Assembly (NCBI GenBank): GCA_900772845.1
Contig: CAAGSD010000064.1
Coordinates: 1 to 64,000 of the forward strand
Origin: Lachnospiraceae bacterium
GTDB taxonomy: Bacteria > Bacillota > Clostridia > Lachnospirales > Lachnospiraceae
Direction of reading: 5' to 3'
DNA: 64,000 nt
Numbering within the stretch: the first letter of the stretch is position 1; each line of letters begins with the position of its first letter. The position numbers and the translations under genes are program-made. This document shows positions 1-7,551 of this stretch, one piece after another. Below the pieces are notes generated by a model. That model saw nothing but the letters and a program-made list of their open reading frames with translations, was not told the origin of the DNA and did not search any database.

Positions 1-1
1 A

Positions 2-61
2 CATGATGAATATGAAAGCGGAAATATAGATAGAGTAGTGAAATACATAGAAGAAAATTGA
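2..61 (+). CDS. 3' end of an unidentified gene (partial)
   Basis: An open frame enters from the left edge and ends at a TGA at 59-61. It reads HDEYESGNID followed by RVVKYIEEN, a charged, helix-like tail. Only 19 residues are visible, so the family cannot be named. It could also be a chance open frame. Confidence 0.35.
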   Translation, partial: HDEYESGNIDRVVKYIEEN

Positions 62-151
62 AACATAATCTCTTAGAGGAGCTTATCAAATTCAAGTTTA
101 TCGAGAATTCACAGTGAATGAAAAATCGGAATTTATAGGAGGTAAAGCAGC

Positions 152-364
152 ATGAAATGTCCATATTGTGGTGAAGAAATGATAAGAGGATACCTAATGA
201 GCTCACGAGACATTACTTTTGCAGTTGATAATCAGACAAAAGTTTTTCGCATTAAAAAATCGGACGATCTGGAATTGAGCAAAGGTTCAGGAGGAATCCC
301 TCATTGTGAAGCTTATCGTTGCATTAGTTGCAAAAAGATTTTGATTGATTATGCGAATAGATAA
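152..364 (+). CDS. Small zinc-ribbon protein (DUF6487-like)
   Basis: A 70-residue cytosolic protein that opens with MKCPYCGEEM and carries a second CxxC (CISCKK) near residue 58. The two pairs make a four-cysteine zinc ribbon. The length and the N-terminal CPYCGEEM pattern fit the DUF6487 family of small putative zinc-binding proteins. The start is set by AGGAGG about 9 nt upstream. No function is known. The gene stands alone, with about 160 bp of featureless DNA between it and the convergent dtd. Confidence 0.72.
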   Translation: MKCPYCGEEMIRGYLMSSRDITFAVDNQTKVFRIKKSDDLELSKGSGGIPHCEAYRCISCKKILIDYANR

Positions 365-525
365 CTTCAAGTTTATATGGATGATAAAGTAATTACATTC
401 CGGTCTGTTAAGAAACAAATCAGCCCTTACTACGATAGCAGACGCCGAACCAACTATGCGCAAAACACAAGTTTAACGAATAGTTCTGCATACAAATAAC
501 CCTCAAACACTTTTCATGGCTGCTT

Positions 526-975
526 TTAACAGATTTCCTCGGAATCCAGCAATATGGTGAAAGGTCCGTCATTTAACAGGGACACTTTCATATCAGCACC
601 GAAGATTCCTTTTTCCACGGTGGCGATGCTTTCTCTGCATCTGGCGATAATGTATTCATATAGTTCATTAGCCAGATCCGGATTGCCGGCTTTAATAAAT
701 GAAGGGCGATTTCCTTTTCTGCAGTCTGCGTACAGTGTAAATTGCGATACTAACAACAATTCGCCGTCTACGGCATGCAGATCCAGATTGGTTTTGCCCT
801 GGGCATCTTCAAAAATGCGGAGTCCCAAAAGCTTCTTGATCATTTTGTCGGCAATCTCTCTGGTGTCTGTTTCAGCTACACCGATCAGCACCAGAAATCC
901 TTTTCCGATGCTGCCTGTTGTTTCTCCGTCTACCTTTACCTCTGCATGCTGTACCCGCTGTATTACAAATCGCAT
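526..975 (-). CDS. dtd: D-aminoacyl-tRNA deacylase
   Basis: Hydrolyses the ester bond of D-aminoacyl-tRNAs (and glycyl-tRNA-Ala), removing mischarged amino acids in the cytoplasm. The 149 residues are family length. The N-terminus [13 protein letters not shown] is typical, and both signature motifs are present: [17 protein letters not shown] near residue 77 and the Gly-cisPro motif NDGPFTI near residue 136. It starts 4 bp after the AI-2E transporter stop on the same strand, so the two are probably co-transcribed from the promoter at 2355-2383. Confidence 0.96.
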   Translation of the reverse strand: MRFVIQRVQHAEVKVDGETTGSIGKGFLVLIGVAETDTREIADKMIKKLLGLRIFEDAQGKTNLDLHAVDGELLLVSQFTLYADCRKGNRPSFIKAGNPDLANELYEYIIARCRESIATVEKGIFGADMKVSLLNDGPFTILLDSEEIC

Positions 976-979
976 CTGT

Positions 980-2320
980 CTACTTCTCTCCTACGTTTTT
1001 CTGTTCTTGATCTTTTTTATCCTGCTCAGAATTAACTTGATCTTTGATCTCATGATCCTTTTGTAACTGGGATTCCAACTGATGGAAACCTTCCTCGTCA
1101 ATATCCTTCAGATAAGAATACTTCGCAGTCTCTACCGGCAGGTCCTTTTTTCGAAGGAACGTATTGACTACCGCCTTAATCGCTGCATAGATCACCGCAA
1201 AAATAGGCACACCGACGATCATGCCGAGGATTCCGAACAATCCGCCGAATACCGTGATGGCGAAAATGACCCAGAAGCCGGTAAGACCCGTAGAATTACC
1301 CAGGATCTTGGGGCCTAAGAAATTGCCGTCAAATTGCTGCAGTACCAAAATGAACAACACGAAGTATACACAGTTTAACGGATGCATCGGATCCACCACA
1401 AGGATCAGGATCGCACTGGGAATCGCTCCCAGATAAGGCCCGAAGAAAGGAATAATATTGGTCACACCCACGATCACGCTGACCAGTGCCGCATACGGTG
1501 TCTGTAATAAAGTAGTTCCAATAAAACACAGACATCCGATAATAAAGGAATCTACGATCTTACCACCGATAAATCCGATAAAGGTGCTGTGGGTAAAACG
1601 AAAACTCTTGATCAGACGGTTGGCTGAGTTCTGTTCGAAGAACGCATAAGCCATTTTCTTCGCCTGTCCGGCAAACTTTTCCTTGCTTGCCAGTACATAA
1701 ATGGAAATGATAAAACCAATGATAAAATCCCACAAGCCCTTCAAAATATTGATCACACTCAAAGATACCGTCATGATCAGCTGACTTGTCTTGGATAATA
1801 CGGTATTATTTAACCAGTTTTCCAATTCTACAGAGTACTTATCGATCAGAAGTGTAATCTGACTGCCCAGCTCCGGGTTATCATCCATGATCTTGTTGAT
1901 CCATTTTGTGAAGTTATTGATATAAGTATCAAAATTAGATGCAATGTTTACAATACTGGGAACGATCTGGGAAAGCATCATGGCAACCAGACTGTAGATC
2001 AAAGCCACGAATAAAAAGGCCGTAATAAGGATGCCGATACCACGGACAATAGAATTACGCTTCTTATTCTCCTTCACCTTCATTTTCCGGCACAATGGGA
2101 ATAACAATTTGGTTTCTATAAAATTAAGAACAGGGGTCAGCAGATATGCCGTCACCAGTCCAAACACTACCGGCATCAGAATCCCGGTGATCATATGCAA
2201 GCCTGCCTTGATGCTGCTTCCATGGAATAACAGATAGTAAAAACAAAGGCTGGCGGCAATGGTTAAAAATGCTGTCAATCCCCAACGAAAATACTTGTTA
2301 TTTTTTAAGTCGTATTTCAT
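980..2320 (-). CDS. AI-2E family (YtvI/PerM-type) transporter
   Basis: A 446-residue polytopic inner-membrane protein. It has paired N-terminal membrane helices (about residues 10-60), a helix near residue 95, a long amphipathic middle region, and a conserved C-terminal bundle containing [19 protein letters not shown] and the [17 protein letters not shown] segment. These are hallmarks of the AI-2E exporter superfamily, whose substrates are mostly unknown and include autoinducer-2 or sodium/protons in some members. The C-terminus is a charged tail. AAAGG lies 9 nt before the ATG. It is the first gene of an operon with dtd. Confidence 0.9.
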   Translation of the reverse strand: MKYDLKNNKYFRWGLTAFLTIAASLCFYYLLFHGSSIKAGLHMITGILMPVVFGLVTAYLLTPVLNFIETKLLFPLCRKMKVKENKKRNSIVRGIGILITAFLFVALIYSLVAMMLSQIVPSIVNIASNFDTYINNFTKWINKIMDDNPELGSQITLLIDKYSVELENWLNNTVLSKTSQLIMTVSLSVINILKGLWDFIIGFIISIYVLASKEKFAGQAKKMAYAFFEQNSANRLIKSFRFTHSTFIGFIGGKIVDSFIIGCLCFIGTTLLQTPYAALVSVIVGVTNIIPFFGPYLGAIPSAILILVVDPMHPLNCVYFVLFILVLQQFDGNFLGPKILGNSTGLTGFWVIFAITVFGGLFGILGMIVGVPIFAVIYAAIKAVVNTFLRKKDLPVETAKYSYLKDIDEEGFHQLESQLQKDHEIKDQVNSEQDKKDQEQKNVGEK

Positions 2321-2354
2321 ACACCCACACCTTTCTGTGAAACTTACTGCTTTT

Positions 2355-2383
2355 AATATACTATGGTTTTGGCCTTATCACAA
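2355..2383 (-). promoter_or_regulatory. SigA-type promoter for the AI-2E transporter and dtd
   Basis: On the minus strand TTGTGA (2383-2378) and TATATT (2360-2355) are separated by 17 bp. The predicted start lies near 2348, leaving a short leader before the ATG at 2320. Confidence 0.6.
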
Positions 2384-2403
2384 GAAGAAATCTGTCGTTT
2401 TGG

Positions 2404-2432
2404 TTGAAAAAGAATTCCTGCAAGTATAAAAT
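2404..2432 (+). promoter_or_regulatory. Promoter for the TtcA-like gene
   Basis: TTGAAA (2404-2409), a 17-bp spacer and TAAAAT (2427-2432). Transcription would begin near 2439. This argues that the in-frame TTG at 2404 is promoter sequence and not a start codon. Confidence 0.55.
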
Positions 2433-2460
2433 AGATAATAAGAAACGAATGGAGAACATT

Positions 2461-3192
2461 ATGACATTACAAAAAGTACTCAGCCGTGTCAGGCAGGCTG
2501 TAGATGATTATGATATGATCGAGGACGGTGACACCATTGCCATAGGTATCTCCGGTGGCAAGGACAGCCTTACGCTCCTGCTGGCACTCAACGAATTAAG
2601 AAAATTTTATCCGAAAAAATTCAATATTCACGCTGTAACTGTTGATCTGGGCTTTCAAAATCTAGATCTTGACGAGATCCGGGCACTCTGTTCCTCCCGA
2701 GGGATTCCCTACACTGTAGTGGAGACCTCGATCGCAAAGATCGTATTTGAAGACCGCAAGGAAGACAATCCCTGTTCTCTCTGCGCCAAAATGCGCAAAG
2801 GAGCTCTGAATGATGCAATCAAAGCCGCTGGCTGCAATAAGATTGCTTATGCTCACCATGAGGATGATGTAGTGGAGACCATGCTGCTTTCCCTCTTCTA
2901 CGAGGGACGCCTGCATACGTTCTCCCCGGTAACACATCTGGATAAGACCGATCTGACTGTGATCAGACCTCTGATCTATATGCGGGAAGCCGAGGTCATT
3001 GGTTTTGTGAACAAATATCAGGTGCCGGTAGTCAAGAGCCCCTGTCCTGCGGATGGACATACGAAACGGGAATACATCAAAGAATTATTACAGCAGCTCC
3101 ATCGGGAAAATCCCGGTGTCAAGGATCGTATTTTCACAGCGATCCAGCGAGGAAATATGGAAGGTTGGTCAGAATACTTTGGCAGTCATTAA
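2461..3192 (+). CDS. TtcA-family tRNA thiolation enzyme (PP-loop ATPase)
   Basis: 243 residues with the N-type PP-loop SGGKDS near residue 30, a CxxC pair (NPCSLCAK) near residue 100 and a third cysteine (VKSPCPADG). That is the set of three cysteines that holds the [4Fe-4S] cluster in TtcA, which makes 2-thiocytidine-32 in tRNA using ATP and a sulfur donor. The start is the ATG at 2461, with GGAG 6 nt upstream. The frame stays open back to 2404 but through the promoter. Clostridial TtcA/TilS-like proteins are diverse, so the target base is inferred. Confidence 0.85.
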   Translation: MTLQKVLSRVRQAVDDYDMIEDGDTIAIGISGGKDSLTLLLALNELRKFYPKKFNIHAVTVDLGFQNLDLDEIRALCSSRGIPYTVVETSIAKIVFEDRKEDNPCSLCAKMRKGALNDAIKAAGCNKIAYAHHEDDVVETMLLSLFYEGRLHTFSPVTHLDKTDLTVIRPLIYMREAEVIGFVNKYQVPVVKSPCPADGHTKREYIKELLQQLHRENPGVKDRIFTAIQRGNMEGWSEYFGSH

Positions 3193-4267
3193 AGAAGAAA
3201 ATTACCATGACGAACAAAATAAGAATAACATCTTAAAGCTCCGGGCGGTTCTGGATACCCTTCCCACTTTCTGTAAGGATTTTTTCCGTGGAATTGAGCC
3301 TTATACTTCCACCAGGACCAGACTTGCTTATGCCTATGATATCCGGCTTTTTTTTGAGTTCCTTCATGAAAAAAACAGCTATTGCAATAAAATGGTGATC
3401 ACAGAATTTCCGCTTGCCGTTCTGGATATGGTGCAACGGACGGATATTGAAGAATATCTGGATTTTATGAGCCTGTACCAGAAAGATGGAAAAAATATCA
3501 CGAACGAGGAACGGGGAAAGGCAAGAAAGCTGGCCGCTCTTCGAAGCTTTTATAATTACTACTTCCAGAACGAACAGATTGAGAAAAATACTGCGGCACT
3601 GGTTCCCTTACCGAAGCGCCATGAAAAAGAGATCATCCGGTTGGAACCTAACGAAGTGGCTATCCTGTTGGATCAGGTAGAGGACGGCACCAAGCTGACC
3701 AAAAAAGAACTGGAATATCATAAAAAGACAAAACTCCGTGACGTTGCTCTCCTGACACTTCTGTTGGGAACCGGTATCCGTGTATCGGAGTGTGTCGGAC
3801 TGGATATTAACGATGTTGATTTCGATAACGGTGGCATCAAAATTCGCAGAAAAGGCGGTTATGAAGCAATCGTCTATTTCGGGGAGGAAGTAGAAACTGC
3901 ACTTTTAGATTATCTGGAACAGCGGGAACACATTATTCCGGCAGAGGGACACGAAAACGCATTATTTTTATCCCTGCAGAACCGTCGTATGGCAGTCCGC
4001 TCCGTAGAGAATCTGGTGAAAAAATATGCATCCCGCGTCACCACCCTAAAGAAAATCACGCCCCATAAATTACGCAGTACCTACGGTACCGAGCTCTACA
4101 AAGAGACCGGAGACATCTATCTGGTAGCGGATGTCCTGGGACATAAGGATGTGAACACTACCCGTAAGCACTACGCCGCCCTGGAAGAACAACGCCGCCG
4201 ACAGGCTGCCAATGCCTTTCACCTGCGGGAACACAGCAACAGACATTACGATCAGCCCGACAGCTAA
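3179..4267 (+). CDS. Tyrosine recombinase (XerC/D-like integrase)
   Basis: A tyrosine recombinase with an N-terminal SAM-like core-binding domain and a C-terminal catalytic domain. From the proposed start, the catalytic set is Arg201 (GIRVSE), Lys225 (RRKGGY), His296 and Arg299 (HKLR), His322 (LGHKD) and Tyr332 (HYAAL), so it looks active. No good ATG exists at the N-terminus. The frame is open into the preceding gene, and the most plausible start is TTG at 3179, overlapping the TtcA-like stop by 14 bp. No attachment site or phage genes are nearby, so it may be a Xer-type housekeeping recombinase. The start is uncertain. Confidence 0.88.
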   Translation: MAVIKEENYHDEQNKNNILKLRAVLDTLPTFCKDFFRGIEPYTSTRTRLAYAYDIRLFFEFLHEKNSYCNKMVITEFPLAVLDMVQRTDIEEYLDFMSLYQKDGKNITNEERGKARKLAALRSFYNYYFQNEQIEKNTAALVPLPKRHEKEIIRLEPNEVAILLDQVEDGTKLTKKELEYHKKTKLRDVALLTLLLGTGIRVSECVGLDINDVDFDNGGIKIRRKGGYEAIVYFGEEVETALLDYLEQREHIIPAEGHENALFLSLQNRRMAVRSVENLVKKYASRVTTLKKITPHKLRSTYGTELYKETGDIYLVADVLGHKDVNTTRKHYAALEEQRRRQAANAFHLREHSNRHYDQPDS

Positions 4268-4268
4268 C

Positions 4269-4310
4269 AAAAGGCGCAAGTCATATTTCTTATGACTCAC
4301 GCCTTTCTCT
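4269..4310 (+). terminator. Rho-independent terminator of the recombinase gene
   Basis: Immediately after the stop, AAAAGGCG and AAGTCAT (4269-4283) pair with ATGACT and CGCCTTT (4291-4306) around a short ATTTCTT loop, with a small internal bulge. A T-rich run (TTTCTCTTC) follows. Confidence 0.8.
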
Positions 4311-4382
4311 TCATTTCATTACTTAATTAATGACTGCTTAACAACACGCTAATTTTGAAATTGAATACACGTACTATAATGC

Positions 4383-4517
4383 CTAAATTGCATTGCCACT
4401 ATCACTAATTCTAATAGTAACAGATTCCCGAATAATGCTGTTAAGCACTCTCAGTTCCTGAAGTGTATCATTGAAATATGAGCTTGCAATGGACAAGATC
4501 CATTTTATCAGACAGCT
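4383..4517 (-). pseudogene. Possible decayed coding fragment
   Basis: Read on the minus strand, a frame preceded by two stops encodes a plausible helical segment (SIASSYFNDTLQELRVLN, then SIIRESVTIRIS) and ends at TAG (4385-4383). An overlapping frame just upstream reads IIELSDKMDL and would join it after a frameshift. It has no start codon or ribosome binding site. It may be the tail of a broken gene or chance. The whole 4311-4640 interval otherwise holds only inverted repeats. Confidence 0.22.
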
Positions 4518-4520
4518 CTA

Positions 4521-4553
4521 TTATGAGCAAGGGAAAACAATCCCTGACTCATA
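4521..4553. repeat. Inverted repeat in the recombinase/LysM spacer
   Basis: TTATGAG and CTCATAA form 7-bp outer arms, with AGGGA/TCCCT inside and an AAACAA loop. No T-run follows on either strand, so it is not a standard terminator. Confidence 0.5.
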
Positions 4554-4565
4554 AAAACGAATATA

Positions 4566-4598
4566 CTTACGGATTACATATACATAATTATTCGTAAG
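4566..4598. repeat. Short inverted repeat CTTACG/CGTAAG
   Basis: 6-bp arms at 4566-4571 and 4593-4598 around an AT-rich loop, 12 bp from the previous inverted repeat. Function unknown. It could be a remnant of a mobile or palindromic element. Confidence 0.35.
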
Positions 4599-4639
4599 AT
4601 TTTATGCCTGCTTCCTATAATTAGGATAATTTTTGAAAA

Positions 4640-4683
4640 CAAAAAAAGCCCCATAAATGGCTTGTTTACGCCATTTATGAAGC
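4640..4683 (-). terminator. Terminator of the LysM gene
   Basis: Perfect 10-bp arms CATAAATGGC (4652-4661) and GCCATTTATG (4670-4679) with an 8-nt loop. On the minus strand the stem is followed by GGGC and seven T residues, so it ends transcripts coming from the LysM gene at 4728. Confidence 0.88.
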
Positions 4684-4727
4684 TCTGTTTACTATTCAAA
4701 CTCAATGTGATCCGGTACATTTTCTTA

Positions 4728-5123
4728 TCACTTCACAAAATCATAAGAATAATACGGTATAATCAATGTCTGACCGGCTCTGACACTACCCTCTTCCGTC
4801 AAATGATTGATGCTCTGGACCTCTGCGATGTATTCATTCTTATCCTTATATTCTTCATAATCAATATAACTGTCGGACAAATCCCATAAGGTCTCTCCGT
4901 AAGCAACCGTTACCTGTGTGTAATATTTGAATTTCAGCTGATTCTCACCGTTGCTGGCCATAGAACGAATTCCATGGAAAGCTACCGCACAAACCACAAT
5001 CATGCAAATCGTTGCCATCATAGTACAGATTCTGCGCTGAAGCTGTTTTCTTCTTTTTTGCTGTCTCTTATATGCTCTTAATTCTCTGTCTGTCATTCTA
5101 TATACACTCTTCTGCTCTCTCAT
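4728..5123 (-). CDS. LysM-domain membrane protein, likely SOS division inhibitor (YneA-like)
   Basis: 131 residues: a very basic cytoplasmic N-terminus (RAYKRQQKRRKQLQRR), one membrane segment (MMATICMIVVCAVAFHG), then an extracytoplasmic LysM domain (VAYGETLWDLSDSY to AGQTLIIPYY) that should bind peptidoglycan. The one-helix-plus-LysM layout and divergence from lexA match YneA of Bacillus, which delays division during DNA damage. A longer frame opens inside a LexA box and upstream of the true ribosome binding site. The ATG at 5123 has GAGG about 9 nt upstream. Transcription is predicted from a consensus promoter covered by LexA boxes. Identity as an inhibitor is inferred. Confidence 0.8.
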   Translation of the reverse strand: MREQKSVYRMTDRELRAYKRQQKRRKQLQRRICTMMATICMIVVCAVAFHGIRSMASNGENQLKFKYYTQVTVAYGETLWDLSDSYIDYEEYKDKNEYIAEVQSINHLTEEGSVRAGQTLIIPYYSYDFVK

Positions 5124-5156
5124 AACCATATACCTCATATCAGAAAATTTGTTCGG

Positions 5157-5243
5157 GAACATTTGTTCTTTATGTTTGTATTATATCGAACATGCATTCT
5201 GATGTCAAGGCGAAAATCGAACATATTTTTGGAATATATGTTT
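5157..5243. promoter_or_regulatory. LexA (SOS) box array between lexA and the LysM gene
   Basis: The Gram-positive LexA site is GAAC-N4-GTTC. Box 1 (5157-5168, GAACATTTGTTC) is perfect and lies just downstream of the LysM start point. Box 2 (5188-5199, GAACATGCATTC) has one mismatch and sits inside the LysM promoter spacer. Weaker sites follow at 5219-5230 (GAACATATTTTT) and 5232-5243 (GAATATATGTTT), the last overlapping the lexA -35. The first three begin exactly 31 bp apart. Confidence 0.85.
5180..5208 (-). promoter_or_regulatory. Consensus SigA promoter of the LysM gene
   Basis: TTGACA (5208-5203), 17 bp, TATAAT (5185-5180) on the minus strand: a perfect match at both hexamers. LexA box 2 fills the spacer, so repression should be tight and induction strong. 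Confidence 0.88.
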
Positions 5244-5270
5244 GCTTTTTAGAATTTCCTATGCTATAAT
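5242..5270 (+). promoter_or_regulatory. lexA promoter
   Basis: TTGCTT (5242-5247), 17 bp, TATAAT (5265-5270) with an upstream TG (extended -10). The -35 is overlapped by the degenerate LexA box at 5232-5243, consistent with weak autorepression. The leader before the lexA ATG is about 130 nt. Confidence 0.75.
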
Positions 5271-5406
5271 TGTTTTGTAAATGATTTATGAAAGTCAGAT
5301 TTTCCTTTCTGTTTTCATATATATTGACGTAATATCATAGATAAAAGTTGCACTGCAGACATTGAATTCCAAAAACATTAACAATATATAGTATGGAGGA
5401 TATGAT

Positions 5407-6024
5407 ATGGGTTATGGCAAGATTACAGCCAAGCAGCAGGAGATCCTGGATTATATTAAAGATGAGATATTGAAAAAAGGCTATCCGCCTACAGTAAGAG
5501 AGATCTGTGAGACCGTGAATCTGAAGTCCACTTCTTCTGTTCATTCTCACTTAGAGACCTTAGAGAAAAACGGTTATATCCGCAGAGACCCGACCAAGCC
5601 CCGTGCCATTGAGATCTGTGATGACAGCTTCCAGATGGTACGTACTGAGATGATCAGCCTCCCAGTGATCGGCAATGTGGCTGCCGGACAGCCTATCCTC
5701 GCTGAGGAGAATATTCAGGATTACTTCCCGGTTCCCGCCGATGTGGTACCCAAGGGAGAATCTTTCATCCTGAACGTTCGCGGAGAGTCCATGATCAATG
5801 CCGGTATCTTCAATGGAGATCGTGTCTTTGTACATTCTCAGAGCACTGCTCATAACGGTGAAATTGTGGTTGCTCTGATCGATGATTCCGCTACAGTTAA
5901 GACCTTCTATAAGGAAAAGGGACATATCCGTCTCCAGCCGGAGAATGACACCATGGATCCCATCATCGTCGATGACTGTCAGATCCTCGGCACCGTGTTC
6001 GGCGTGTTCCGCTTCTACAAATAA
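5407..6024 (+). CDS. lexA: LexA repressor
   Basis: SOS repressor and self-cleaving serine protease. The 205 residues hold an N-terminal winged helix ([29 protein letters not shown] recognition helix) and a C-terminal S24 peptidase domain. The cleavage site is Ala93-Gly94 (NVAAGQP), and the Ser128 (GESM) and Lys165 (ATVK) dyad is intact. RecA filaments trigger cleavage and release the GAAC-N4-GTTC operators, here including its own promoter and the divergent LysM gene. GGAGG lies 7-8 nt before the ATG. Monocistronic. Confidence 0.98.
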   Translation: MGYGKITAKQQEILDYIKDEILKKGYPPTVREICETVNLKSTSSVHSHLETLEKNGYIRRDPTKPRAIEICDDSFQMVRTEMISLPVIGNVAAGQPILAEENIQDYFPVPADVVPKGESFILNVRGESMINAGIFNGDRVFVHSQSTAHNGEIVVALIDDSATVKTFYKEKGHIRLQPENDTMDPIIVDDCQILGTVFGVFRFYK

Positions 6025-6052
6025 CCAGTGTGATATCATCCTATGATCAAAT

Positions 6053-6093
6053 AAAAAATTCCCCTGCACAATCCTGTTGCAGGGGAATTTTTT
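6053..6093. terminator. Bidirectional terminator (lexA / cytidylate kinase-like)
   Basis: AAAAAATTCCCCTGCA (6053-6068) pairs perfectly with TGCAGGGGAATTTTTT (6078-6093) around a 9-nt loop. A-rich and T-rich flanks let it stop transcripts from both convergent genes. Confidence 0.92.
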
Positions 6094-6141
6094 ATTACAG
6101 CTCCATGAAATGAAATAACGTATTATATAATTTGCCGGACC

Positions 6142-6768
6142 TTACTCCTCCGGGAACCGTACCTTCATATAAGAAATGATCTCATCCACGCATCTTTCAT
6201 ATCCCAGTTTTGAGCTGTCCAGGCACAGATCGTAGTTCCTGGCGTCCGTCCATTCCCGTCCGGTATGGTACTTATAATACTCCGCACGGTGCTTATCCGT
6301 CTTCGCTACAAAACGCTCCAGTTCCTTCGGGCTCATGCTATGTTTCTTCGCAGCTCCTTCCAGACAATATTCCTTCGGCGCATGAATAAATACGCTGAGG
6401 ACATTGGGATAATCCTTCAGGACATAATCCGCACAACGACCGATAATGACACAGGATTCATCCTTTGCCAGGTCACGGATGATCTTTGCCTGATAGTTAA
6501 ACAGATTATCTGTGGAGGTAAAATCATCACTTTCCGGAGGAATCAGCTCTCCGTGATACTCCTTTTTCGCAATATGGAACAGCTTTGTGTTCTTGACCTT
6601 TTCATCCGCATTCACGAACAGTGCCTCATTGATACCGCTGTCGTCACTGGCCAGCTTCATCAGTTCCTTGTCATAGTAATGAACATTCAGCTTCTTCGCC
6701 AGCATTTCACCGATGGTTCTTCCTCCGCTTCCATACTGTCTTGCAATGGTAATGACTACATTATTCAT
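6142..6768 (-). CDS. Cytidylate kinase-like protein
   Basis: About 208 residues. The N-terminal P-loop variant ARQYGSGGRTIGE followed by YYDKELM, the GRCADYVL motif and the C-terminal NYDLCLDSSKLG place it in the cytidylate kinase-like family (AAA_26). That family is common in Lachnospiraceae and is not the canonical Cmk. The nucleotide substrate is unverified. The ATG at 6768 (MNNVVI) is preferred because the upstream ATG at 6780 has AAAGG only 1 nt away. It follows livF by about 60 bp and may be read through from the liv operon. A paralog lies at 16649-17293. Confidence 0.82.
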   Translation of the reverse strand: MNNVVITIARQYGSGGRTIGEMLAKKLNVHYYDKELMKLASDDSGINEALFVNADEKVKNTKLFHIAKKEYHGELIPPESDDFTSTDNLFNYQAKIIRDLAKDESCVIIGRCADYVLKDYPNVLSVFIHAPKEYCLEGAAKKHSMSPKELERFVAKTDKHRAEYYKYHTGREWTDARNYDLCLDSSKLGYERCVDEIISYMKVRFPEE

Positions 6769-6827
6769 CCCGATCACCATACCTTTCTGACTCTGCTGCT
6801 TCCACCTGCAGCGACTTACATAAAGGG

Positions 6828-7538
6828 TTATTCACCCAGATATGCTTTCTTAATGGAATCATTATTCAGAAGGTCGCTTGCCTTGCCTTCCAGAACAATC
6901 TTACCAGTCTCCAGCACGTAAGCTCTGTCTGCGATGGACAATGCCTTCTTCGCATTCTGCTCTACCAGCAGAACCGTGGTACCGCTCTTACTTACTTCCT
7001 GGATAATATCAAAGATCTCATTTACAAAAATGGGGGACAAACCCATGGAAGGCTCATCCATCAGAATAATCTTCGGATGAGACATTAAGGCTCTGCCCAT
7101 CGCCAGCATCTGCTGTTCGCCACCACTTAAGGTTCCTGCCATCTGGTTCTGGCGTTCCTTTAAACGAGGGAAACGATCAAATACTGTCTCTAAGGTCTGA
7201 GCGATTTCTTCTTTATCTTTTCTGGTGTAAGCCCCCATCATCAGATTCTGTAATACGGAAAGCTGTGCGAAGACACGTCTGCCTTCTGGTACATGTGCCA
7301 TACCCATGGATACGATCTTATGTCCGGGAATCTTCACCAGATCCTGTCCTTCAAAGGTAATGGTGCCTTCCTTCGGAGTCAGTAGTCCGGATACGGTGTG
7401 CAGGATCGTTGTCTTACCGGCGCCGTTGGCTCCGATCAGTGCAATGACCTCGCCCTCATCTACGTGGAAGGACACACCTTTTATGGCCTGTATCATGCCG
7501 TAATATACTTTTATATCATTTACTTCTAACATTGCCAT
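6828..7538 (-). CDS. livF: Branched-chain amino acid ABC transporter ATPase LivF
   Basis: One of two ATPases energising uptake of Leu/Ile/Val. The 236 residues contain Walker A GANGAGKTT, signature LSGGEQQML, Walker B IILMDEPSMGL and a switch histidine-type region. The sequence order and the LivF-typical LEVNDIKVYYG opening separate it from LivG. The start is the ATG at 7538 with AGGAGG 9 nt upstream. A longer frame would overlap livG and lacks this site. Last gene of livJHMGF, 13 bp after the livG stop. Confidence 0.94.
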   Translation of the reverse strand: MAMLEVNDIKVYYGMIQAIKGVSFHVDEGEVIALIGANGAGKTTILHTVSGLLTPKEGTITFEGQDLVKIPGHKIVSMGMAHVPEGRRVFAQLSVLQNLMMGAYTRKDKEEIAQTLETVFDRFPRLKERQNQMAGTLSGGEQQMLAMGRALMSHPKIILMDEPSMGLSPIFVNEIFDIIQEVSKSGTTVLLVEQNAKKALSIADRAYVLETGKIVLEGKASDLLNNDSIKKAYLGE

Positions 7539-7551
7539 AGCTGTTATCCTC

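Noticed and set aside
554..1066. Long plus-strand open frame of 170 codons opposite dtd.
   Set aside because: It is the antisense shadow of dtd and of the AI-2E tail. The minus-strand products have clear family motifs.
2404..2460. Longer N-terminus for the TtcA-like protein starting at TTG 2404.
   Set aside because: The stretch overlaps a good promoter, and GGAG is spaced correctly for ATG 2461.
3053..3178. Recombinase start at ATG 3053.
   Set aside because: It would overlap the TtcA-like gene by 140 bp, with composition of an out-of-frame shadow and no family similarity seen.
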